DNA of 54,870 nt, taken from an uncultured Eudoraea sp. Its GTDB lineage: Bacteria > Bacteroidota > Bacteroidia > Flavobacteriales > Flavobacteriaceae. The stretch covers positions 79,591 through 134,460 of the forward strand of contig CAMYIE010000014.1 of NCBI GenBank assembly GCA_947258405.1, written 5' to 3'. Both the position numbers and the translations under genes were made by a program. This document shows positions 8,125 to 15,244 of the stretch, piece by piece; within the stretch, counting starts at the first letter, position 1; each line of letters begins with the position of its first letter. The notes beneath the pieces were generated by a model, which saw only the letters and a list, made by a program, of their open reading frames with translations, was not told the DNA's origin and searched no databases.

Positions 8125-8775
8125 ATGGACGAACTCGAACTATTAAAAAAAGACTGGCAGAAAAAAGAAGGCATGATGCCTAAACTGTCTTACGATGAAA
8201 TCTATTCGATGATCTGGAAGAAATCTTCCTCCATAGTCAAATGGATCTTTATAATCAGTATCATAGAATTTATTTTACCGCATTTACTATACCTCTTACC
8301 TTCGGTACGTGAAGACATGGGCTTTTACGAGCAGCTTGGTGTTAAGAATTTGATGATAGGGATCAGCGTCTTTAATTATATCGTAGTATTTTATTTCATC
8401 TTTCAATTTTATAAGCGTTACAGGGAGATCTCCGTGCTGGAGAATGCGCGGGATTTGATGAGAAGGATTATCAGAACAAGACGAACTGTTAAGCACTATA
8501 TAATTTTCGCCTTGTCATTATTCCTGTTCTCTTTTCTGGCTATTGCCTCAGTTATTTATTTTAGCGATGGTGAACATCTTATCACTGTACTGAACCTCGA
8601 TGATGAAGCCAAAGATCTTTCTCCCGGCCGGTTAAAAGCCTTGATTTCATTTGTATTCATAATAGTGGGCATTCTATTTACAGCCCTTATAGGACTGATC
8701 TATTTTCTTATCTATGGATTACTGATCAGAAAACTGGGAAGAAATTACAATGAACTAAAACGGCTGGAAATCTAA
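8125..8775 (+). CDS. membrane protein coupled to the ECF sigma factor, putative anti-sigma factor
   Basis: A 216-residue protein with a cytoplasmic-looking N-terminal segment (DELELLKKDWQKKEG) and four predicted membrane helices (about residues 35-55, 75-95, 120-145 and 175-205). This pattern recurs behind ECF sigma factors in Flavobacteriia, but it lacks a recognisable zinc anti-sigma (HxxxCxxC) motif. I chose ATG 8125. A GTG at 8116 overlaps the sigma stop as GTGA and would add three residues. Translational coupling is likely either way. An anti-sigma role is inferred from position only. Its stop overlaps that of the convergent acyltransferase gene (CTAA, 8772-8775). Confidence 0.75.
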   Translation: MDELELLKKDWQKKEGMMPKLSYDEIYSMIWKKSSSIVKWIFIISIIEFILPHLLYLLPSVREDMGFYEQLGVKNLMIGISVFNYIVVFYFIFQFYKRYREISVLENARDLMRRIIRTRRTVKHYIIFALSLFLFSFLAIASVIYFSDGEHLITVLNLDDEAKDLSPGRLKALISFVFIIVGILFTALIGLIYFLIYGLLIRKLGRNYNELKRLEI

Positions 8776-9578
8776 GGTGCGCGCCATTTGCGCTTTTTAT
8801 GCCTTTCCGCATAAGCTAACAGCTCTTCTTTCGGGATCACTTTCAGAAACGATGGATGTTGCTCTATGGCGTATTCGAGCTTCTCGATGATCGACTCAAC
8901 CGACTCGTTGTCATAATCGATCTCAAGGGGTTCTTTGATCACAATAGATTGTAGAATACCTTTCTTTTTTATCAACAGGCCTTTTTTATCGAAAGAGCGG
9001 CGAAATCCATCGATGACTACCGGTACTACAAGTGGCTTATACTTTTTTATAATGTGGGCTGTTCCTTTTCTGAGCGGTTTCCAGGGTGTTGTGGTTCCCT
9101 GAGGGAAGGTGATCACCCAACCATCATTCAATGCTAAACCGATATTGGTGATATCGCTCATTTTTACCTGTCTGGTCACATCCTGGCCTTCTGCGCGCCA
9201 GGTCCGTTCAATACTAATGGAGCCCACGTAGGCAAAGATTTTGGTGAGCAGACTCTTTTTCATAGTTTCCGCTGCCGCTACGTAATAGATATTCAACTTC
9301 GGGCGCCAGAGATAGCCAATATTTTTAATTGTGTCGTCTCTGCCATGGAGACTGGCATTAAACACATGGAGCATTGCCGCCACATCGGCAAAATATGTCT
9401 GATGATTACTCACAAAAAGCACGTTGGTTTCCGGAATCTCACGAATAATATCCGAACCCTCTATCTCCAACTTATTAAATCCCTTATAACGCTGATGGGT
9501 GACAATTCCCATGATGCGAATCAACCATTTTTTTAAAAAAAGAATGTGCCCAAAAGGATTTCTTTTAATCCAACCCAT
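8772..9578 (-). CDS. PlsC-like lysophospholipid acyltransferase family protein
   Basis: A 268-residue acyltransferase-fold protein expected to transfer an acyl chain to a lysophospholipid or similar lipid acceptor at the inner membrane. The acyltransferase block I reads NHQTYFAD (58-65), with H59 and D65 one residue further apart than the classical NHxxxxD. The acceptor-binding block normally written as EGTRS reads FPQGTTTP (158-165). Both deviations are compatible with a divergent flavobacterial branch. ATG 9578 was chosen over 9638 because the longer form would overlap the upstream NUDIX gene and lacks homology-like sequence. The true substrate, glycerolipid or aminolipid, is unresolved. 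Confidence 0.85.
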   Translation of the reverse strand: MGWIKRNPFGHILFLKKWLIRIMGIVTHQRYKGFNKLEIEGSDIIREIPETNVLFVSNHQTYFADVAAMLHVFNASLHGRDDTIKNIGYLWRPKLNIYYVAAAETMKKSLLTKIFAYVGSISIERTWRAEGQDVTRQVKMSDITNIGLALNDGWVITFPQGTTTPWKPLRKGTAHIIKKYKPLVVPVVIDGFRRSFDKKGLLIKKKGILQSIVIKEPLEIDYDNESVESIIEKLEYAIEQHPSFLKVIPKEELLAYAERHKKRKWRAP

Positions 9579-9584
9579 AGTTTG

Positions 9585-9592
9585 CAAATCTA
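9585..9592 (-). promoter_or_regulatory. candidate -7 box of the PlsC-like gene
   Basis: Minus-strand TAGATTTG is an exact TAnnTTTG match, ending 6 nt before the ATG at 9578. It sits in the 25-nt gap after the NUDIX stop, so the gene could have its own start site with almost no leader. Confidence 0.45.
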
Positions 9593-9603
9593 CAAAATAA
9601 GGA

Positions 9604-10245
9604 TTATAAGACTTTTTGTAGCAATTCTCTGATTTCACTGAGCATCATGGCCGTGGCTCCCCAAACGATATGATCCTCGAAAAGGAAGGCAGGAACTTCT
9701 ATTTCACGTGCGTAAGAAGTAGATAATTTCTTTGTGACGAGTTTGCTGTCATCGAGGAAATCCGCTACGGGAACCTCAACGATTGCCTCAACTTCAGATG
9801 CCTGTCGCTCAAAAGGTTCTTGCTTGTGATAAAGCCCTATAAAAGGGGAAACTTCAAAATTGCTGGGAGGAATATAGAGCTTGCTAACCGAACGTATTAC
9901 CTCAATATGTGCCTTAACAGTGCCAACTTCTTCGTAGGATTCCCTAAGAGCGGTATCGAGCATATCTTTGTCGCCAGACTCAAATTGTCCACCCGGGAAA
10001 CCAATTTGGCCGGAATGAACCCCTGGATAGCGGTTGCGTTGAATTAACAAAAGCCGTGTTTCATTATTAGCATGAGGGTAGAATAATGCCATAACACCTG
10101 CCTTTTTAGGGTTTTGCCTTCTTTCTTCACGCTCTTTCAATTCCTTAATTCTTGCCTCTGGTGCCATTTTATAATGAGAGTCGCGTCCGGGAAGCGGTAG
10201 ATTTTTTATTTTTGGGATCGCATGTGAAAACTCTATAAAATCCAT
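9604..10245 (-). CDS. NUDIX hydrolase, CoA pyrophosphatase-like (NudL type)
   Basis: A 213-residue NUDIX protein. The segment LLLIQRNRYPGVHSGQIGFP (65-84) is the UPF0035 signature that precedes the NUDIX box in CoA pyrophosphatases. The box continues with GGQFESGD and LRESYEEVGT (R101, E102, E105, E106). Such enzymes hydrolyse CoA or acyl-CoA to 3',5'-ADP and phosphopantetheine. The start at ATG 10245 overlaps the divergent cyclophilin ATG within a CATG palindrome. A TTG at 10257 would extend it by four residues. It is followed by the PlsC-like acyltransferase, so a link to acyl-CoA turnover is plausible but inferred. Confidence 0.9.
   Translation of the reverse strand: MDFIEFSHAIPKIKNLPLPGRDSHYKMAPEARIKELKEREERRQNPKKAGVMALFYPHANNETRLLLIQRNRYPGVHSGQIGFPGGQFESGDKDMLDTALRESYEEVGTVKAHIEVIRSVSKLYIPPSNFEVSPFIGLYHKQEPFERQASEVEAIVEVPVADFLDDSKLVTKKLSTSYAREIEVPAFLFEDHIVWGATAMMLSEIRELLQKVL
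10207..10214 (+). promoter_or_regulatory. candidate -7 box of the cyclophilin gene, inside the NUDIX coding region
   Basis: TATTTTTG is an exact TAnnTTTG match located 29 nt before the ATG at 10244. It lies within the N-terminal codons of the divergent NUDIX gene, as it must, because the two genes have no intergenic space. Confidence 0.45.
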
Positions 10246-10966
10246 GAAGTTGAGCAAATTAACCAGTTATGCATCATTGTCGTTATTATTCTTCCTTTCT
10301 TGTGGAGAAAAACCTAAAGATACGAAGCCTGGAAAAACGATGGAGGCTGAAATTCAAGATAGTATTTCAACCTCATATCCTATCGAAGAAGAAATAGAGG
10401 AAGCTGAAGAGGCTTTTGTCCTGACCGAGGAGAACGCCATCGACTTTTTTTTCGATTACCAAAAAGGTTTGAAGGAGAACAAGGTAAAGCTGACCACCAG
10501 TTTTGGGAGTTTTACCATACAGTTATATGATAATGTGCCCTACCATAAAGCAAATTTTATTTACCTGACCAAAATGGGTTATTACGACAATACCATGTTC
10601 CACCGGGTAGTTAAGGACTTCATCATTCAGGGAGGGAATGCAGACAACAAGGAAACAGCGGTTAAAAGGAGGGAAATTGGCAGGTACTTACTACCGCCGG
10701 ATACCAGAAAAGGTTACAAACATCACCGTGGTACAATATCCATGCCCAGTAGTGAAATAGATAATCCCCATATGCTGGCTTCGCCCTATGAATTCTTTAT
10801 CGTGGTGACCAAGCCCGGATCGTATCACCTCGATGGAAATTACACCCCTTTCGGAAAAGTTATCCAGGGTATGGAGGTTGTGGACGAAATAAACAGTCAA
10901 CCCGTAGATGATGGCGACTGGCCTTCCCGAAACATCTTTATATTAAAAGCAGAGGTTATTCCTTAG
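10244..10966 (+). CDS. lipoprotein peptidyl-prolyl cis-trans isomerase, cyclophilin type
   Basis: A 240-residue lipoprotein: signal peptide MKLSKLTSYASLSLLFFLSC with lipidated C20, an acidic linker (about 30-75), then a cyclophilin domain. The catalytic signature FHRVVKDFIIQGGN is present (Arg of FHR and the QGG loop). The domain resembles short bacterial PpiA/PpiB forms and ends near the C-terminus (INSQPVDDGDWPSRN). It should assist folding of envelope proteins at a membrane surface. It starts divergently from the NUDIX gene with overlapping ATGs and its 3' end overlaps the convergent TRIC-like gene by 11 nt. Confidence 0.93.
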   Translation: MKLSKLTSYASLSLLFFLSCGEKPKDTKPGKTMEAEIQDSISTSYPIEEEIEEAEEAFVLTEENAIDFFFDYQKGLKENKVKLTTSFGSFTIQLYDNVPYHKANFIYLTKMGYYDNTMFHRVVKDFIIQGGNADNKETAVKRREIGRYLLPPDTRKGYKHHRGTISMPSSEIDNPHMLASPYEFFIVVTKPGSYHLDGNYTPFGKVIQGMEVVDEINSQPVDDGDWPSRNIFILKAEVIP

Positions 10967-11573
10967 CGTTGTTCCTGTAAATATTGGGCAGGGCAATATG
11001 GAACCGAACGGCTAGAAGGCGTATGGCTATCACGATAATAATCGCCAAGGCATATGCATACTCTTCTTCCAGGGTGGTATTTAATAGTGCCAAATAAATA
11101 ACACCTCCAAGGATACAGGCTGTAGCATAGATCTCTTTCCTAAAAATCACCGGTATCTCATTGCATAAAATATCCCGCAGGATCCCGCCGAAACTTGCTG
11201 TCATTACACCGAGGGCAATACAAATAAAAGGTATCAATCCTGCATCGAGTCCTTTGTCTATGCCTACCATGGTATATAATCCTATTCCAATAGTATCGAA
11301 TAGAAACAAGGACCTTCTAAGATATTTTAGTCGTTGTTGCAACAACACGGCAAAGATTACCGAACCAATAATCGTAATAGTGTAGGCCGACTCCCGCATC
11401 CAGGAAACTGGTGTTTCTCCAATAAGCATGTCGCGAAGTGAACCTCCGCCCACTGCAGTTACAAAAGCGATAATAAAAACACCGAAAAGGTCAAGTTTTT
11501 TATCCATGGCCACCAGCACTCCGGAAATAGCGAAGGCAATGGTACCGAGAAGATCACAGACGAAATAAAACAA
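10956..11573 (-). CDS. TRIC / YadS-type (UPF0126) membrane protein
   Basis: A 205-residue protein with seven hydrophobic segments organised as two repeats. The repeat signatures are FAISGVLVAMDKKLDLFG with GGGSLRDMLIG, and YTMVGIDKGLDAG with FGGILRDILCNEIP. This is the prokaryotic TRIC/UPF0126 family, whose structurally studied members are trimeric cation channels; some relatives have been linked to glycine transport. The start is TTG at 11573 (FYFVCDLLGTIAFAISG), with no better ATG in the N-terminal region. The last codons overlap the cyclophilin gene on the other strand. Confidence 0.92.
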   Translation of the reverse strand: MFYFVCDLLGTIAFAISGVLVAMDKKLDLFGVFIIAFVTAVGGGSLRDMLIGETPVSWMRESAYTITIIGSVIFAVLLQQRLKYLRRSLFLFDTIGIGLYTMVGIDKGLDAGLIPFICIALGVMTASFGGILRDILCNEIPVIFRKEIYATACILGGVIYLALLNTTLEEEYAYALAIIIVIAIRLLAVRFHIALPNIYRNNAKE

Positions 11574-11618
11574 CTATTAAAAATTAATTTGAGTAAATTA
11601 CTTTCAATTTTTGTATAA

Positions 11619-11626
11619 CAAATCTA
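11619..11626 (-). promoter_or_regulatory. candidate -7 box of the TRIC-like gene
   Basis: Minus-strand TAGATTTG is an exact TAnnTTTG match, 45 nt before the start codon, giving a leader of about 35-40 nt. The rest of the 11574-11802 intergenic region is AT-rich and shows no other clear signal. No good -7 box was seen for the divergent trehalose synthase gene. Confidence 0.45.
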
Positions 11627-11802
11627 GTATAACAGAAACTAATCAGGAAAGCAGGGAGGTGAATACTACCAAATTCAGGAATACTACCGGTTATTTTTAT
11701 CAGTGCCCCTAAGGCTTTTCTTCTATCTGTATTGAGGTGTTTTAAATCAGAATAAACCAAAAAGAACTCATATATATTTAATTAAAATAAACACAAGCAG
11801 GC

Positions 11803-13263
11803 ATGCAGAGAATTGAGATCAAAAGAGGTGCAACCCTTGAAGACTATAAAGCTTATAGCAGCTTAAGCGTTTTGATAGAAGAGTTCACAAAAACCGTTGC
11901 TCCTTTTGTTGAAGGGTTGCAGGACTGTACCATCTGGATGGTGAATTCCACGGCCACAGGAGGCGGTGTTGCGGAAATGTTACCAAGTCAGATGCGCATC
12001 GCAAGAGCCCTGGGTGTTCGGGTAGAATGGCTGGTGATTGAGGCCAATGACGATCATTTCTTCGATCTTACCAAACGTATTCACAACGCAATTCACGGTG
12101 CAGGCGAAGAGCCTTTTACCGAAGAAGATCTCCAAGTCTTCGAAAAAGTTAACGCCCAAAATCTGAAAAAAGCACTGGAATTTATTAAAGATGGCGACCT
12201 GGTGGTGATCCATGATCCACAACCCATGCCTCTGGGTAAGTTAATACGTCAGGAGCGTGATGTAAAACTTGTATGGCGATGCCATATTGGGTTGGAGGAG
12301 CATACCGAGAGAACCAGATCTGTATGGAAATTTTTAAAGCAGTTTATGGACGATTATGTTCATTTTGTTTTTAGTCTGCCTTCATATGTACCACCGGAAA
12401 TAGAAGACATAACTACCATAATTCCACCTGCAATAGATCCGCTAAGTCATAAAAACAGAACACTTTGGATGGCAAAGTGTGTAGGTATTTTGCAACAGTC
12501 GGGCATCACCAATCATCACGATCCCTTGTTATATCCCTATTATGAAAATTTGGTGCGCAGAGTAATGCCCGATGGAAGTTTTGACTCTGTCAATAAGGAT
12601 TCGGATCTGGACATCATCTATAGACCAGTGGTACTGCAAATTTCCCGTTGGGATCGCTTAAAGGGATTCAAAGAACTTATGGAGGCCTTTATCCTGATGA
12701 AAAAACAGAATGAAGCCAAATCGGACAAATCCACTATCCCCTATAAACGAATAAAGTCTACCCGTTTGGTCTTTGGAGGGCCGGACCCAAAGTATGTGTC
12801 GGATGATCCCGAGGGCATGGAAGTACTTAATGAACTTATTTCCCAATACAAAAATGTGAGCAAAGAATTGCAGGAAGATATTGCCATATTATTGCTTCCG
12901 CTCGAAAACCCTAAAGAAAATGCCCTTATAGTTAATGCCCTGCAACGCAGTTCTAGTTTTGTGGTGCAGAATTCCATTCAGGAAGGCTTCGGACTTACCG
13001 CAACCGAGGCCATGTGGAAACAGCGGCCGGTACTGGTATCAGGAGCGGCCGGTTTGCGCTTCCAGGTTCAGCATGAAGAAAACGGACTCATTAATCATGA
13101 CCCGGACGATATCGGGAAATTGGCCGAAGTTCTGGAACAAATGCTCAACAGTCCGAAGGAACGCGACAAATGGGGTTTTAATGCCCGGAATCGAGTCATC
13201 GACAAATTCACATTGTTCAGTCAGCTTAAGGCCTGGCTGAAACTATTATCGGAAATCCGTTAA
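11803..13263 (+). CDS. treT: trehalose glycosyltransferring synthase (TreT-like, GT4)
   Basis: A 486-residue GT4 glycosyltransferase. The N-terminal half has the TreT signature WMVNSTATGGGVAEMLPSQM and AANDDHFFDLTKRIHNAIHG-like residues. The C-terminal half has the sugar-nucleotide-binding QISRWDRLKGF segment and the E-x7-E motif E394-E402 (EGFGLTATE). TreT joins glucose to NDP-glucose (usually ADP- or UDP-glucose), reversibly forming trehalose. It stands alone, with no trehalase or transporter nearby, so a role in compatible-solute synthesis or recovery is inferred. The ATG at 11803 fits the family start MQRIEIKRGATLEDY. Confidence 0.88.
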   Translation: MQRIEIKRGATLEDYKAYSSLSVLIEEFTKTVAPFVEGLQDCTIWMVNSTATGGGVAEMLPSQMRIARALGVRVEWLVIEANDDHFFDLTKRIHNAIHGAGEEPFTEEDLQVFEKVNAQNLKKALEFIKDGDLVVIHDPQPMPLGKLIRQERDVKLVWRCHIGLEEHTERTRSVWKFLKQFMDDYVHFVFSLPSYVPPEIEDITTIIPPAIDPLSHKNRTLWMAKCVGILQQSGITNHHDPLLYPYYENLVRRVMPDGSFDSVNKDSDLDIIYRPVVLQISRWDRLKGFKELMEAFILMKKQNEAKSDKSTIPYKRIKSTRLVFGGPDPKYVSDDPEGMEVLNELISQYKNVSKELQEDIAILLLPLENPKENALIVNALQRSSSFVVQNSIQEGFGLTATEAMWKQRPVLVSGAAGLRFQVQHEENGLINHDPDDIGKLAEVLEQMLNSPKERDKWGFNARNRVIDKFTLFSQLKAWLKLLSEIR

Positions 13264-13312
13264 TTCATATCGGGCTTCTTTAGGCTGCCGATCAGGATGG
13301 TAAAAATTTCGT

Positions 13313-13335
13313 AACTTGTAGGTTACCAAGTTTTT
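13313..13335 (+). terminator. weak terminator candidate after treT
   Basis: A 6-bp stem AACTTG (13313-13318) with CAAGTT (13327-13332) and an 8-nt loop is followed by a T run. An alternative hairpin GTAAC/GTTAC (13311-13315 and 13322-13326) competes with it. It lies 50 nt after the stop codon. Confidence 0.4.
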
Positions 13336-13412
13336 AGACGCGCTACACTTTTTTCATTAAAGGTGATCACTTCCCCCGCTAGTATTATTTAAATCTTCAA
13401 CAACCTGTCAAA

Positions 13413-15140
13413 ATGAAATCAAAATTTAAACTGATGTTAACCGGTCTTGCTATTACGGCACTCGTTCTGCTCTTGATTCAGATCGACCACAAGCAAGAAC
13501 CCGATGCCTCCCAAAAAGCCTCTTTTTACGGGATCAAGTGTACCGTTGCCAAGTACCTCTTTGAAGTGGATACCACCCGGCAAATTGCTCCGCTGTTTGA
13601 AAACCTTGGAGAGTTACATTTTGAGATCGGTACGAATAGTGAAAGGGCCCAGGCTTTTTTTAACCAGGGTCTCCGCCTTACCTATGCCTTTAACCATGCC
13701 GAGGCTCATCGTGCCTTTATGGAAGCTTCCCGACTGGATCCTGATGCCGCCATGACCTATTGGGGGCAGGCTTATGCCCTGGGTCCAAATATCAATGATG
13801 CCTTACCCGATGAAGAAAGGCGAATGAAGAGTTATGAGGCTATTCAAAAGGCAAAACAATTTTCCGCTGATGCTTCAGAAAGAGAAAAAGCGATGATTGC
13901 AGCCTTGTCTGTGCGCTATAGCAATGACCCGAAGGTGGAATTACAAGACCTCAACCTGTCGTATATGGAGGCTATGAATGAACTCAATAAAAAATTTCCG
14001 GATGATCCGGACATCCTCACCCTCTTCGCTGCCTCGGTGATGAATACCATGCCATGGAATTATTGGGATAATGAGGGCAACCCTATGGCCAATACTCTCG
14101 ATGCCAAGAAAGCCCTGGAAAAGGCATTTGAGCTGAATCCGAAACATCCAGGTGCTCATCATTATTATATACATATGGTAGAATTGCCCAATCCTGATCT
14201 GGCCGAAAAAAGTGCCGATATACTCGGCAGATTAATGCCAGCGGCAGGCCATTTGGTACATATGCCCTCACATATCTATATACGGGTGGGAAGATATGAG
14301 GATGCTGTTAAGGCGAATCAGATGGCCATTTTAGCCGATGAAGATTATATATCACAGTGCTTTTCTCAGGGGATGTATCCGTTGGGATATTACCCTCACA
14401 ATATTCATTTTCTCTGGTCTGCCTCCAGTTTGCTCGGGGCTAGTGAAATGGCAATCGATGCCGCGAAAAAGACCGCTGAGAAAGTGCCCCTGGCCGAATT
14501 GGCAAGTCTGCCTTTTTTACAGGATTTCGCCTCCACACCAATGTTGGCCTATACCCGGTTTGGAAAATGGAACCAGATCCTGACCATTCCTTATCCCGGA
14601 GACGATTATAAACACCTTAAACTTATCTGGCACTACTCCAGAGGGATTGCCTTTTTAAGAAAGGACAATTTAAAGGAAGCCCTTGAGGAAGTAGCAGCGG
14701 TTGAAGCCATGCTTAATGATCCGCAGTTGGAGGAGGTGATTGCTAATTATACAAATCCCTCTTCGAATATCGCCAAGGTAGCACATCAAGTGCTGCTAGG
14801 TGAAGTGGCGGCCTTTAATGGGGATCTAGAAGCTTCTGCAGATCACCTTAAAGAAGCGGTGGCTTTCGAAGACCAACTTATTTATAGTGAACCCTCTCCC
14901 TGGCATATCCCAACCCGGCAATCATTAGGGGCTGTGTTGCTTAAAGATGGTCAGTATAGCGCAGCCGAAAAAGTTTTCCGGAAAGACCTTGAAAAAATCA
15001 GGCAAAACGGCTGGTCTCTTATGGGGCTTTACCAAAGTTTACAAAGTCAGGGTAGATCAGATGAAGCAATAAAAGTAAAGTCTGAGTTTGATAAGGCATG
15101 GAAACATGCCGATATTGAGATCAATACTTCTGTTTTGTGA
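13413..15140 (+). CDS. membrane-anchored TPR protein with conserved-looking histidine clusters
   Basis: A 575-residue protein with an N-terminal membrane anchor (about 5-25) and an otherwise extracytoplasmic chain. Tetratricopeptide-like helices are visible around AFFNQGLRLTYAFNHAEAHR (81-100), 135-165, 230-245, 290-305 and 440-560. Unusual for a pure TPR scaffold are dense histidines: H95/H99, then H245, H249, H250 and H254 in HPGAHHYYIH, then H280, H283 and H287 in HLVHMPSHIYIRVGRY. They lie at helix turns and could form a metal or haem site. I recognise the TPR architecture but not a characterised function. It has its own terminator at 15190-15222. Confidence 0.75.
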   Translation: MKSKFKLMLTGLAITALVLLLIQIDHKQEPDASQKASFYGIKCTVAKYLFEVDTTRQIAPLFENLGELHFEIGTNSERAQAFFNQGLRLTYAFNHAEAHRAFMEASRLDPDAAMTYWGQAYALGPNINDALPDEERRMKSYEAIQKAKQFSADASEREKAMIAALSVRYSNDPKVELQDLNLSYMEAMNELNKKFPDDPDILTLFAASVMNTMPWNYWDNEGNPMANTLDAKKALEKAFELNPKHPGAHHYYIHMVELPNPDLAEKSADILGRLMPAAGHLVHMPSHIYIRVGRYEDAVKANQMAILADEDYISQCFSQGMYPLGYYPHNIHFLWSASSLLGASEMAIDAAKKTAEKVPLAELASLPFLQDFASTPMLAYTRFGKWNQILTIPYPGDDYKHLKLIWHYSRGIAFLRKDNLKEALEEVAAVEAMLNDPQLEEVIANYTNPSSNIAKVAHQVLLGEVAAFNGDLEASADHLKEAVAFEDQLIYSEPSPWHIPTRQSLGAVLLKDGQYSAAEKVFRKDLEKIRQNGWSLMGLYQSLQSQGRSDEAIKVKSEFDKAWKHADIEINTSVL

Positions 15141-15189
15141 ATATTATAATTTGAATGGGTAGATCCATAAAACCCTAATCCCTTGCTAA

Positions 15190-15222
15190 AAAAGCCGGAG
15201 TTTAACTTCGGCTTTATTCTTA
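15190..15222 (+). terminator. Rho-independent terminator of the TPR gene
   Basis: A 10-bp stem (15191-15200 AAAGCCGGAG with 15206-15215 CTTCGGCTTT, one G-U pair) has loop TTTAA and a T-rich tail (ATTCTTAT). Confidence 0.85.
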
Positions 15223-15244
15223 TATTTAGTTTCTCAGAAATCAT

